Assembly: GCA_947500775.1 (NCBI GenBank)
Contig: CANMTD010000001.1
Span: 124,001-188,000 of the forward strand
Length of the DNA stretch: 64,000 nt
Direction of reading: 5' to 3'
Origin: an uncultured Paracoccaceae bacterium
GTDB taxonomy: Bacteria > Pseudomonadota > Alphaproteobacteria > Rhodobacterales > Rhodobacteraceae
Part shown: positions 31,461-40,282 of the stretch, piece after piece
How positions within the stretch are numbered: position 1 is the first letter of the stretch
How the letters are laid out: each line of letters opens with the position of its first letter
The notes under the pieces: generated by a model
The model's database searches: none
The model's input: the letters and a program-made list of their open reading frames with translations, nothing else
Told to the model about the DNA's origin: nothing
Position numbers and translations under genes: made by a program

Positions 31461-32665
31461 GACAGCACCCCCGTCGCGCGGCCCGCCTGTTCAAAGGCGT
31501 CCAATGCGGCATCCAGATCGTCGCGGGTCAGGGCGGCGTTCATCTGGGTGCGGATGCGGGCCTGTCCCTTGGGCACCACCGGGAAAAAGAACCCCGCCAC
31601 ATAGACCCCCAGTTCGAACAGTTTGGCGGCCATATCCTGGCTGAGCCTGGCATCGCCCAGCATCACCGGGATGATCGGATGCTCGCCGGGCAACAGATCG
31701 AACCCCAGCCGTTCCAGCCCCGCCCGCCAATAGGCCGCGTTTTCGAACAGTTGCGCGCGCAATGCGTCGCCCTGTTCGACCAGACGGATCGCCTCCAGCC
31801 CGGCGGCGACGACGGCGGGCGGCAGGGCGTTGGAAAACAGATAGGGGCGGGCGCGTTGGCGCAGCAGGTCGATCACCGGTTGCGGCCCGGCGATATAGCC
31901 GCCGATCGCCCCGCCCATCGCCTTGCCCAGCGTGCCGGTCAGGATATCGACCTTGTCGCCGACCCCGTGGTGCGCATGGGTGCCGCGCCCCTGCGGGCCC
32001 ATGAACCCGGTGGCGTGGCAATCATCCACCATCACCAGCGCATCGTATTTTTCGGCCAGCGCGGTGATCCGGGGCAGGTTCGCCAGATAGCCGTCCATGC
32101 TGAACACCCCGTCGGTGGCGATCATGATATGGCGCGCGCCGCCATCGCGGGCGGCTTTCAACTGCGCCTCAAGGTCGTCCATATCCGAATTGGCATAGCG
32201 GAATCGTTTCGCCTTGCACAACCGGATGCCGTCGATGATCGAGGCATGGTTCAGCGCATCGGAAATCACCGCATCCTCGGGGCCCAGCAGCGGTTCGAAC
32301 AGGGCGCCGTTGGCGTCGAAACAGGCGGCGAACAGGATCGTGTCGTCCTTGCCCAGAAACCGCGCCAGCGCCTGTTCCAGATCGCGGTGCAGATCCTGCG
32401 TGCCACAGATGAACCGGACCGAGGCCATGCCATAGCCGTGATCATCCATCGCCCCCTTGGCCGCCGCGATCAGCGCCGGGTGATCGGCCAGCCCCAGATA
32501 GTTGTTGGCGCACAGGTTGATCACACCGTCGCGCACCGCCGCCCCCTGTTCGACCGAGATACGCCCGCCCTGGGGCGAGGTGATCATGCGTTCGCGTTTG
32601 TACAGACCCTGCGCTTCGATGTCGGTCAGGGTGCTGGCGATATGGGACAGGAATGAATCAGACAT
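31457..32665 (-). CDS. kbl: 2-amino-3-ketobutyrate CoA ligase (glycine C-acetyltransferase)
   Basis: 402-aa alpha-oxoamine synthase family PLP enzyme that splits 2-amino-3-ketobutyrate with CoA into glycine and acetyl-CoA, so working straight after Tdh. PLP Lys in [25 protein letters not shown] (Asp/His stacking), [17 protein letters not shown] and [18 protein letters not shown] are diagnostic. The stop overlaps the tdh start, giving translational coupling and a threonine-to-glycine operon. Confidence 0.95.
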   Translation of the reverse strand: MSDSFLSHIASTLTDIEAQGLYKRERMITSPQGGRISVEQGAAVRDGVINLCANNYLGLADHPALIAAAKGAMDDHGYGMASVRFICGTQDLHRDLEQALARFLGKDDTILFAACFDANGALFEPLLGPEDAVISDALNHASIIDGIRLCKAKRFRYANSDMDDLEAQLKAARDGGARHIMIATDGVFSMDGYLANLPRITALAEKYDALVMVDDCHATGFMGPQGRGTHAHHGVGDKVDILTGTLGKAMGGAIGGYIAGPQPVIDLLRQRARPYLFSNALPPAVVAAGLEAIRLVEQGDALRAQLFENAAYWRAGLERLGFDLLPGEHPIIPVMLGDARLSQDMAAKLFELGVYVAGFFFPVVPKGQARIRTQMNAALTRDDLDAALDAFEQAGRATGVLS

Positions 32666-32877
32666 GGGGTGCTCCGGCTTTTGGATACTATGACTGTATT
32701 CACGCGATAAGCACCACCCGAATGCGGGGGAAGCCGATGTGCAAATGTGTCGAGATGTAAGACTGGCGCGCCCTTGAATCTGGAGAAACGTTGCAATCCT
32801 ATATTAAGGCGAAGGGGCGCCTGGAAGTCAGTCAATCGCATTCATCAACTCAAACGCGTTGCCGAAAAAGGCAGGCG

Positions 32878-34395
32878 TTATCGGATGTCCAGCGCGACCA
32901 GCGCAGTTTGCATTTGGCTTCGGGCAAGATCACCACCAAAGGGCAATGAGGAAAAGAATATCTCCTGCGAAAGATCCGCCCGCTGAGTCTTTGCCCGTTT
33001 CATCCAGTAGATTGCGGTCTCGTGCCTGTTCGCAACCTCAAGTATCGCTGCGGCAAGCGCCCATAGGATGAAATGTGCGCCGGGCTGGCGGGCGCCCTGA
33101 TCCGCCCAATGGGCGGCTTCGTCCATTTCTCCGTTATGCATATGGGCCAGTGCGCGGGCCATCTGCATCGCATAGAGCATCGGATCAAGCGGACTGAGCG
33201 TGACGGCCTTGGTCGAGTTGCCCAGTGCCACCTGACCGCGGCCGCCCATGACCTCGACCCAGCTATGCGCATAAAGGCCCTGCGCGTAGCTGGGGCTCAG
33301 GGCTGTGGCACGTTCAAGCCAGGCCTGCCCGGCCTCAGGATCGCCGACCAGCCAGTGGGTGCGCCCGACATTGAAATTCACGAACGGGTCGATCGGGTCC
33401 AGTTCCATCGAACGTTCGGCAAACCGGCGCGCGTCGCGGACATCTCGGTCGCGGTCGGTGCTGTAGCGCAGAAAGGCCGACTGGAAGCTGGTGAACGAAA
33501 GGGCGGAATGGGCGCGCGCGAAATTGGGGTCAAGTTGCACGGCCCGTTCGAAATGCCCCGCAGCGCGTTCGTTGTCATTACGGTTGAAGCGGTACACATG
33601 CTGTAGGCCGACATGATAGGCCCCCCAGGCGTCCAGCGCGTCCGGGCTGCGTAGCCTGGCTAGGGATGCCTCGTGCTGGGGGATCTGAAGTTCCATCGCC
33701 GCGGTGACGAGGATGACCAGTTCTTCGCGCAATCTATGCACGTCATCCAGTTTGCCGGCCAAGCGGTCGCCCCAGATCACCTGGCCGGTGCGGCTGTCGG
33801 CCAGTTCGGCCGTGATCGCCAGTGACGGCGCGAAAAGTTCGACATTGCCGGTGACGATATATTTTGCCCCCAGTGTCGCGCCGATGCCGCCGATATCGGG
33901 TTCGGGCCCGCGAAACCGGAAACTGGAGCCGCGGGCGATAACCTTCAGCCACCGCAGGCGCGACAGGATCGAGATCAGCTCGCCGGGGATTGCATCGGAC
34001 ATCGCGGCATAGCCATCCTGATCACCGCTCATGCTGAAGGGCAAAACCGCGACAGTGGGGCCATCGCCGACAGCGTCGGGTGGGGGGCGCGGCGCAGGTT
34101 CTGGTTCCGCTGCAGTGGCGGCCGCGACCTCTGTGCGCATGCTAAGACTGCCGACAAAGCGAAATCCGCGCCCGTGGACCGTTTTGATATACTTTTGGGC
34201 CGTACCATCGTCGCCGATGCTGCGACGGGCGGTCTTGACGACCGTTGAAACCGCCGCGTCTGACACGAACCGTCCGTCCCAGATTTTTTCGATCAGTTCA
34301 TCCTTACCGATCAGGCGGTCAGCATTCTGGACCAGATAGGCAAGCACGGCAAAGGCACGCGGTTCGGCCGGCACGGTCTGTCCGTCGCTGCGCAA
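32878..34395 (-). CDS. Winged-helix DNA-binding / TPR transcriptional regulator (CadC-like)
   Basis: 505 aa from a TTG at 34395, but that start lies inside the DNA-binding domain. Upstream in-frame codons (to a CTG at 34443) encode QYIFDNFTLDLARGEL, the normal beta-strands opening an OmpR-type winged helix, so the true N-terminus is probably up to 16 residues longer. Order: trans_reg_C winged helix (to about 85), Ala/Pro-rich linker, TolB-like/FlgO-like domain (about 115-240: AVLPFSM, ARGSSFRFRG), then several TPR helices (250-490). No membrane helix is seen. Divergent from the methyltransferase-OsmC-MAPEG run, which it may regulate. Confidence 0.78.
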   Translation of the reverse strand: MRSDGQTVPAEPRAFAVLAYLVQNADRLIGKDELIEKIWDGRFVSDAAVSTVVKTARRSIGDDGTAQKYIKTVHGRGFRFVGSLSMRTEVAAATAAEPEPAPRPPPDAVGDGPTVAVLPFSMSGDQDGYAAMSDAIPGELISILSRLRWLKVIARGSSFRFRGPEPDIGGIGATLGAKYIVTGNVELFAPSLAITAELADSRTGQVIWGDRLAGKLDDVHRLREELVILVTAAMELQIPQHEASLARLRSPDALDAWGAYHVGLQHVYRFNRNDNERAAGHFERAVQLDPNFARAHSALSFTSFQSAFLRYSTDRDRDVRDARRFAERSMELDPIDPFVNFNVGRTHWLVGDPEAGQAWLERATALSPSYAQGLYAHSWVEVMGGRGQVALGNSTKAVTLSPLDPMLYAMQMARALAHMHNGEMDEAAHWADQGARQPGAHFILWALAAAILEVANRHETAIYWMKRAKTQRADLSQEIFFSSLPFGGDLARSQMQTALVALDIR

Positions 34396-34568
34396 TTCGC
34401 CGCGCGCAAGGTCGAGTGTGAAATTATCGAAAATATATTGCAGCGCTCTGATCCCGCCAAAACTCAGAAGACTCCCAAGAAATACTCAGACCCGGCTCAA
34501 GCATGCAAGCTTTGTCTGGCCTATCCCCTCCCCAACGCCGGGCGATCCGGCTGCGAAGGAGAAAGAAA

Positions 34569-35453
34569 ATGACCCTGCATGTCACCACGCCGGTCCAGCA
34601 AGCGGACACCGCAATCGTCGACTTTTGGAACGCAGTGCTTGCACCGAAATTCATTAAGTATCGCCACATCATGGTCGGCGGCCTGTCGCGGCACAGTGCT
34701 GCGGTGATGGGCGCGTTGGACATCCCGCGCGACGCGCATGTTCTGGATGTCGGCTGCGGCTTTGGCGACACCGCCATCGAGATTGCCAACCGTCACTGCC
34801 CGGATGGCCAGGTCACCGGCATTGATTGCTGCCAGACCTTCCTGAACCATGCCTGGCATGCAGCCGAAATGAGCTGGACACCGAATGTCCGTTTCGCCCG
34901 TGGCGATGCCGAACAAGGGCTGGAACAGCGTGCCTATGACTACGTTTTTGCACGTTTCGGCACGATGTTCTTCACCAACCCGGTGCGCGGGCTTCGCGCA
35001 ATGCGGATGGCGCTGAAACCGGGCGGGCGGATCGCCCATATCGTCTGGCGCCAGCGCGCGGATAATCCCTGGCTGAACACCCCGCATCAGATCGTACGCG
35101 GGTTTCTGCCCGCGCCCGGTGCCGATGGTCTGAATTGCGGACCCGGCCCGTTCTCGATGGCCAACGAGGACACGACCCGCGCGCAGATGGAGGCCGCCGG
35201 CTTTACCGACATCACCTTTCGCCGCATCGACGCCAAGGTGCTGGTTGGCCGCGATATCGACGAAGCAATCGCCTTTCAACTGGCGATCGGACCAGCGGGG
35301 GAAACCTTTCGCGAGGCCGGCCCATTGGCCGAGGCGCGGCGCGGCGAAATCGAGGCGGCGCTGGCCGACCTGTTCACCAGCGTCGAGACGACGCGCGACG
35401 GGCTTTGGATGGACAGTTCGTCCTGGCTGATCACAGCGCGCAATCCCGTCTGA
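34569..35453 (+). CDS. Class I SAM-dependent methyltransferase
   Basis: 294 aa. Rossmann methyltransferase with motif I HVLDVGCGFGDTAIEIA and the post-I acidic residue in GIDCCQTF; PGGRIAHIVWR is motif III-like. The substrate is unknown; UbiE/arsenite-like or small-molecule methylation cannot be told apart here. The start at 34569 follows AAGGAG; a longer frame from 34503 adds an Arg-rich leader without homology. First gene of a plus-strand run divergent from the winged-helix/TPR regulator. Confidence 0.82.
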   Translation: MTLHVTTPVQQADTAIVDFWNAVLAPKFIKYRHIMVGGLSRHSAAVMGALDIPRDAHVLDVGCGFGDTAIEIANRHCPDGQVTGIDCCQTFLNHAWHAAEMSWTPNVRFARGDAEQGLEQRAYDYVFARFGTMFFTNPVRGLRAMRMALKPGGRIAHIVWRQRADNPWLNTPHQIVRGFLPAPGADGLNCGPGPFSMANEDTTRAQMEAAGFTDITFRRIDAKVLVGRDIDEAIAFQLAIGPAGETFREAGPLAEARRGEIEAALADLFTSVETTRDGLWMDSSSWLITARNPV

Positions 35454-35554
35454 GCCCACCCGTTTGCCGGGCCGGACGGTCCGGCCAAATCCCGTTGCGG
35501 CAGTCGCCGTCGCCGGACCCACAACCAAGACCAAACACGAAAAGAAATGAACCA

Positions 35555-36028
35555 ATGACCAATACATCCAAATACCTCGCCGCCGCCATTACCGCCCTGT
35601 CGGTCGTCGGCGCGGCACAAGCCGAGAACCATCAGACGCCCGCCGCATATGTTCCGGCCAGTGCCGATTGGGCGCCCGCGCCCCCGGTCCTGCCGGCCGG
35701 TGCCGAGATCGCCGTCTTGTCCGGAAATCCCTTTGCTGAGGGGTGGTTCGTGCTGCGGCTGAAACTGCCCGCCGGATACGACGTGCCCGCGCATATCCAT
35801 TCCGGTGCCGAACTGATCACCGTGGTGTCGGGCGAATTCAACGTCGGCCACGGCCAGAAACTGGATCGCGACACGACGACGACTTTGCCCGCAGGCGGTT
35901 TCATCGAAATGCCGGCCGGTCATCCTCACTATGCCTGGACCGGCAGCGAGACCGTTGTCCAGATCCATGGCCCGGGGCCGTTCGACATCACCTATATCGA
36001 TCCGTCGGACAATCCGCTTAACCAGTAA
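35555..36028 (+). CDS. Secreted cupin-domain protein
   Basis: 157 aa. Signal peptide (MTNTSKYLAAAITALSVVGAAQA), then one cupin barrel with the two conserved motifs: VPAHIHSGAELITVVSGEF (metal His/Glu) and ETVVQIHGPGPFDI. One catalytic metal site is likely. Members bind small molecules or act as dioxygenases/isomerases; the function here is unknown. A 9-base upstream ATGAACCAATGA minicodon run is out of frame and may slow initiation. Confidence 0.75.
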   Translation: MTNTSKYLAAAITALSVVGAAQAENHQTPAAYVPASADWAPAPPVLPAGAEIAVLSGNPFAEGWFVLRLKLPAGYDVPAHIHSGAELITVVSGEFNVGHGQKLDRDTTTTLPAGGFIEMPAGHPHYAWTGSETVVQIHGPGPFDITYIDPSDNPLNQ

Positions 36029-36253
36029 CCGCCCGGTCACTCGCGGGCCACCTTGCTGCCCTGCCCAGATTTGCGACCTGTGACGCGCTTGAGCGCATGG
36101 CAGGCCCGGTTTTCAAACGTGCCCAGTTCGGCACCAGTCTTCAGGTGGGGCATCTGATGATGCTCCGCTGACCCACTCGGCGCGACCCGAATATAGGTCG
36201 CAACATTACCCTGCCTTTTGCGCAGAAAACCCTCAGACCCAAAGGACACGACA
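36029..36253. other. Gap between cupin and OsmC genes
   Basis: 225 bases with no convincing gene. GCGACC/GGTCGC form a 6-bp inverted repeat at 36182-36201 (8-nt spacer), about 50 bases before the OsmC start, a possible operator. The next gene has its own RBS (AAAGGA). Confidence 0.35.
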
Positions 36254-36820
36254 ATGACCTATGAAACCAAAATCAATCCCGTCGATAACGGCGTGAACAC
36301 CGAAGCCCTGATCGGCGCGCGTGGCGCGTTTGAACAGATGCCGCAGGCCGCCGCCTTCACCTTTCGCAGCACCTGCGACTGGATCAGCGGCACCCGTAAC
36401 TGCAACAGCCTGAACGGTTATTTCGGGCTGGGCGAGGAACAGACCCGCAAGGAAACCTTCGCTATCGCATCGGATCATCCGGAAGTCTTTGCCGCCGCCG
36501 ATACCGCGCCGACCCCGCCCGAAATCGTGCTGGCGGCGCTGGCCAGTTGCCTGACCGGCGGTCTGGCGGCTGTGGCCCAGCATCGCGGCATCAAGCTGCA
36601 TTCGGTCCGTGCCGTGGTCGAGGGCGACATCGATGTGCGTGGAATCCTTGGCATGGACCAGGGAATCCGCAATGGGTTTTCGGCGATCCGTGTGTCGTTC
36701 GACATCAGCGCCGACGCCTCGGATGAGGATGTGGCCGCGCTGGTTGCCCAGTCGCAGAAGCGTTCGGCGGTTTACGACATGCTGACGAATACCACCAATG
36801 TCGCGGTGTCCGTCGCCTGA
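36254..36820 (+). CDS. OsmC/Ohr-family protein
   Basis: 188 aa of the OsmC fold (peroxide-reducing thiol family). The recognisable core is TPPEIVLAALASCLTGGLAAVAQHRGIKLHSVRAVVEGDID with one Cys on the catalytic helix; a second peroxidatic/resolving Cys in the usual place is not obvious, so it may be a non-peroxidase OsmC-like protein. Start at 36254 (MTYETKINP). It sits in a run with a FAD oxidoreductase and another OsmC-like protein. Confidence 0.8.
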   Translation: MTYETKINPVDNGVNTEALIGARGAFEQMPQAAAFTFRSTCDWISGTRNCNSLNGYFGLGEEQTRKETFAIASDHPEVFAAADTAPTPPEIVLAALASCLTGGLAAVAQHRGIKLHSVRAVVEGDIDVRGILGMDQGIRNGFSAIRVSFDISADASDEDVAALVAQSQKRSAVYDMLTNTTNVAVSVA

Positions 36821-36942
36821 TCCTTCCTGTGCACCGGGGCCCGTGACGGCGGGCCCCGGTCACCCCCAACCTTCCCAGCCGGAAAGGTTGACCGATGATT
36901 TTCGCCCCCGATTTCAATCCCGTTTGGAAAGGGACCACCGCG

Positions 36943-38178
36943 ATGAAAAAGATCCATACGCTGGTCATCGGCGCCGGGCAGGCCGGGTTGGCGATGAGCC
37001 ATTGCCTGACGGACCGGGGCATCGCCCATGTGGTGATCGAACGCGGGCAAATTGCGAACTCTTGGCGCCATGAACGATGGGATTCACTCAGACTGCTGAC
37101 CCCGAACTGGCAAAGCAGGCTGCCCGGCCACGCCTATACCGGGCCGGATCCGGACGGGTTCATGTCGATGCCCGAGGTCGCCGGGTATCTCGACGCCTAC
37201 GCCCGCGCCAGCCGCGCCCCGGTCGAGGAACATACCCGCGTTCTGTCTGTTACCGCAGATGCCGCAGGCTATCGCGTTGCGACAGACCGTGGCGACTGGC
37301 AGTGCCGCACGCTTGTCCTGGCCACCGGAGCCTGCAATCTGGCCTGTGTTCCTGCCGTCGCGGCGGGATTGGCGCAAAGCGTCACGCAAATCACCGCGCT
37401 TGACTATCGCAACCCCGATCAGTTGCCTGATGGTGGCGTGCTGGTCGTCGGCGCCTCGGCCACCGGCGTTCAGCTTGCCGCCGAAATCCGTGACGCCGGG
37501 CACGAGGTGACGCTGGCCGCTGGCGAGCACATCCGCATGCCGCGTCACTATCGCGGCCGCGACATCCAGTGGTGGATGGACCGCGCGGGTATCCATTCCA
37601 CGACCATCGACGAGGTGGACGATATCGCGCGCGCCCGCAATGTCCCGTCATTGCAACTGGTCGGCAATCGGGATCGGCAATTTTTCGACCTGAACATGCT
37701 GCGCAACCGCGGCGTCGAAATCACTGGTCGTCTGGCAGACATTCGCGACAACCGCCTGTTCTTTTCCGGATCTCTGGCGAACCATTGCACGATGTCGGAT
37801 CTCAAGATGAATCGACTGCTGGCCTCTCTCGATCTGTGGGCCGAGACGCAAGAGGTCTGCGGTCTCGCCGCACCGGAGCGCTTTGCGCCCACCCAATTCC
37901 CAGCGACCCCATGCCTGTTCCACGATCTTGGCACCGGCCGGTTCCGTACGGTGATCTGGGCGACGGGTCTCCGCCCCGATCACAGCTGGCTGCATGTGCC
38001 GGTGTTCGACCGGAAGGGGCGGCTTGCCCACGCCGGGGGTCACGTCGCGCCGGGGCTTTACGCGCTTGGCCTGCCGTTTCAGCGGCGCCGCAACTCGGCG
38101 CTCATTGACGGCGTCGGCTCCGATGCCGAGGCGCTGGCAGATCACATCCTGGAAACCCACGGCCAACTGGCCGCGTGA
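36943..38178 (+). CDS. Flavin-dependent NAD(P)-binding oxidoreductase (CzcO/FMO-like)
   Basis: 411 aa (427 if the ATG at 36895 is used; both have a plausible RBS). The N-terminal FAD Rossmann motif is LVIGAGQAGLAMS, and a second dinucleotide motif for NAD(P)H, LVVGASATGVQLAAEI, lies near 170. An ATG motif (VIWATGLRPDHSW) and C-terminal GLYALGLPFQRRR are present. This is the flavoprotein monooxygenase/CzcO-type family; the substrate is unknown. Neighbouring OsmC, cupin and MAPEG genes suggest redox or xenobiotic handling (inference). Confidence 0.82.
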   Translation: MKKIHTLVIGAGQAGLAMSHCLTDRGIAHVVIERGQIANSWRHERWDSLRLLTPNWQSRLPGHAYTGPDPDGFMSMPEVAGYLDAYARASRAPVEEHTRVLSVTADAAGYRVATDRGDWQCRTLVLATGACNLACVPAVAAGLAQSVTQITALDYRNPDQLPDGGVLVVGASATGVQLAAEIRDAGHEVTLAAGEHIRMPRHYRGRDIQWWMDRAGIHSTTIDEVDDIARARNVPSLQLVGNRDRQFFDLNMLRNRGVEITGRLADIRDNRLFFSGSLANHCTMSDLKMNRLLASLDLWAETQEVCGLAAPERFAPTQFPATPCLFHDLGTGRFRTVIWATGLRPDHSWLHVPVFDRKGRLAHAGGHVAPGLYALGLPFQRRRNSALIDGVGSDAEALADHILETHGQLAA

Positions 38179-38192
38179 CAGAAAGAACACCA

Positions 38193-38777
38193 ATGAATAC
38201 TGAATCAAACATCCACCAAAGCAGGGACACCGCTATCCGGCTGGCCCAAGCCAGGGTGATCGAACGGATGAACGCCGATCCGGCTGCCGCGCGGTGCAAG
38301 TATCTGACACGCGGGAAAATCGGGCACGGTCTGGCCTGCGAGATCACGCAAGGCCGTTTCTCGACCACAACCGACCTTGGCCGTGGCATGGGGGGCGACG
38401 CGCTGGGCCCGTCCCCCGGTTTTTTCGCCCGTGCCGCCATCTGCGGATGTGTCGCGAGCTCCATCAAGATGCTGTCGGCGCGCGAAGGTCTTGTGCTGGC
38501 CAGCGTGGATGTGAGTGTCGAAACCGACATGGACGACTCGGCACTGTTCGGACTGGGCACATTCAGCGCGGCCCCCATCCACACAGATCTGGCGATCGTG
38601 ATCGACAGCCAGGCCGGTGAGGCAGCAGTCCAGAGCGTCGTGGCGCGGGCGGTGGGAATGGCCACATGGTATCTTGCCCTCGCGGGGTCCAAGGCCGTGA
38701 CCATTCGGCATGACACCAAGACGGGGGGCCTTGGCAAGACGCTGCAATTGTTTGAGGTGCAGCCGTTCCGGTATTGA
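38193..38777 (+). CDS. OsmC-like protein (second copy in the cluster)
   Basis: 194 aa. The central helix GPSPGFFARAAICGCVASSIKMLSAREG with the GDALGPSP lead-in matches the OsmC fold. The ICGC pair sits where the catalytic Cys of OsmC proteins lies. C-terminal HTDLAIVIDSQAGE is the second strand pair. Much diverged from the first OsmC protein of the cluster (36.3 kb). Start at 38193; a GTG at 38175 would overlap the FAD oxidoreductase stop and add six residues. Confidence 0.68.
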   Translation: MNTESNIHQSRDTAIRLAQARVIERMNADPAAARCKYLTRGKIGHGLACEITQGRFSTTTDLGRGMGGDALGPSPGFFARAAICGCVASSIKMLSAREGLVLASVDVSVETDMDDSALFGLGTFSAAPIHTDLAIVIDSQAGEAAVQSVVARAVGMATWYLALAGSKAVTIRHDTKTGGLGKTLQLFEVQPFRY

Positions 38778-38846
38778 TCCGAAACCGGTCGCTGGCGGCT
38801 TGGGTCCAGTTTGCCGGTTCGGTCAAATTTCAAGGAGATAGCGAAG

Positions 38847-39287
38847 ATGACTGTCCCGATTGCTGCTCTTCTTGGCTTTGCCGTGTGGACGCTGTTGCTC
38901 CTGGTTGCGACGGTGGGTGTATATCGCTGGTCGCTTGTTTTCGCGGGCCGCGCAACCGTGCGTGAGTGGCGCGGGGATCGTCCCGAAGGCGCGGAGTGGT
39001 ACCTTCGGGCGTTGCGGGCCCACTGCAATTGCGCCGAAAATTTGCCTGTATTCGCAAGCATCGTTTTTGCGTCGGCTTGGACCAGCACCTCAGGCGCCGT
39101 GCTCGACCTGCTTGCCATGACGGTGATCGCGGCGCGCATATGCCAATCGGTCACTCATATTGCTTTTGTGCAGACTGAAGGCATTGCCATTATGCGGTTC
39201 AGTTTCTTTTTGGCTCAGGTGATTTCGATGTTGACGATGGCAGGGGTCGTCGTTGCGAAGTCCAGCTGGAACGCGGCAATTCTCTGA
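38847..39287 (+). CDS. MAPEG-family membrane protein
   Basis: 146 aa with four predicted transmembrane helices (about 3-25, 67-90, 95-115, 120-142) and the MAPEG-type pattern ALRAHCNCAENLPVFASIVFASAW between helices 1 and 2. Eukaryotic relatives are glutathione transferases and peroxidases; bacterial substrates are unknown. AAGGAG is seven bases before the ATG at 38847. Last gene of the plus-strand run, just before the island border. Confidence 0.8.
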   Translation: MTVPIAALLGFAVWTLLLLVATVGVYRWSLVFAGRATVREWRGDRPEGAEWYLRALRAHCNCAENLPVFASIVFASAWTSTSGAVLDLLAMTVIAARICQSVTHIAFVQTEGIAIMRFSFFLAQVISMLTMAGVVVAKSSWNAAIL

Positions 39288-39825
39288 GCGTTTGGTGGAT
39301 GCTGGTTTGCCTGATTGAGGGAACTGAACAAAGCCATCAATTTAGCTGAACGTTCGGCATAAAACAAATATGCAGGATGCCATGGCTTGGGTGCGAGGTT
39401 ATGTGAGGCCGAGGGGAATTGGGCGCGTTTTACAGACCGTAGCTTGATCCGCATTGCCGACATTCTGCACAATCGAAGAAAATTATCAGATGGGAGACCG
39501 TTCCCGAGTTTCCGGGAACCCTGGCTCCCGGTCGCAGAGAATGTCCGCTCCTCGCCCCCTTCCGCGTTCGCCACGCGGCAGATTGGCAGGAACAGCCCAC
39601 GGAAGCGCGAAGTGGGGGGGTCAGTTTATGACGCAAAGGTCAAAGTCATCTGACGGTCAGCAAGGATGTGGGGCGACACATAGTTTTACCTTTTCCGAGA
39701 TGAAGCAGGCCTGATTTTAAAGGAAATTTCGAAACCCCGACGCACTAGCTTTGCCTTTTGCGACTCGAAGGTTTTCCTTTCGCCCAAAGGCGATAGATCT
39801 CGAAAATTACGTCTGCGGGCGTCAA
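39288..39825. other. Left island border, no gene seen
   Basis: 538 bases. Sequence composition changes here: the coding-dense GC-rich core ends and A/T-richer sequence starts. It holds the left copy of the 30-bp repeat and several short repeats; no ORF has coding character or a family I recognise. Confidence 0.5.
39551..39580 (+). repeat. 30-bp island-flanking direct repeat, left copy
   Basis: Begins CTCGCCCCCT and ends CACGCGGCA. It matches 28 of 30 positions with the copy at 58429-58458, in the same orientation. Inside lies a small stem-loop (CCGCG-TTCGCCA-CGCGG); the right copy changes one stem base (CGTGG) but still pairs through G-U. Confidence 0.65.
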
Positions 39826-40194
39826 TCAGCCGTCATCGGGCCTGCAGATCGCATCAAGACTGCGCAAAACCTCAGCCACTTCGTCTCTAGCGGAGGTGAA
39901 ACGCCGAGCTAGCCGTTCCTCGTGACGACCCGCCAAGACTAAAACAACGTCAAGGATGGTGTCTGAATGCCGCATCAGCTCAATCAGGTTCTCACCGGTT
40001 GGACCATAGGTTTCCGATATCCAGTTTTTAGCTGTTCGTTCGCTTGCTCCCGTCCACCGAGCTGTTTCTTTCGCAGCGCGACCGGCGCCACCCAATTCTT
40101 GAGACAGCGCTGAACTGATCGCCTTTCGGTATTCTGAAGCAGAAACCAGTCCCTCGCACTCTCGATGAAACAAGCTGCCCTTTTTATGAAACAT
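39826..40194 (-). CDS. Small putative DNA-binding protein next to the recombinase
   Basis: 122 aa. The segment AAKETARWTGASERTAKNWISE looks like a helix-turn-helix; the rest is helical (LIELMRHSDTILDVVLVLAGRHEERLARRF). It is divergent from the recombinase, 88 bases between starts, as an accessory or repressor gene would be. I recognise no specific named family. Weak GAGAGGG ahead of the ATG. Confidence 0.65.
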   Translation of the reverse strand: MFHKKGSLFHRECEGLVSASEYRKAISSALSQELGGAGRAAKETARWTGASERTAKNWISETYGPTGENLIELMRHSDTILDVVLVLAGRHEERLARRFTSARDEVAEVLRSLDAICRPDDG

Positions 40195-40282
40195 GTTTCC
40201 AACCCTCTCCCGCTAAGATTGAGGAAAGGATCGCAGAGTTCCCGTACAGGTTTGCGAATTTGAAGAATGGAGGGCCGCAGCA

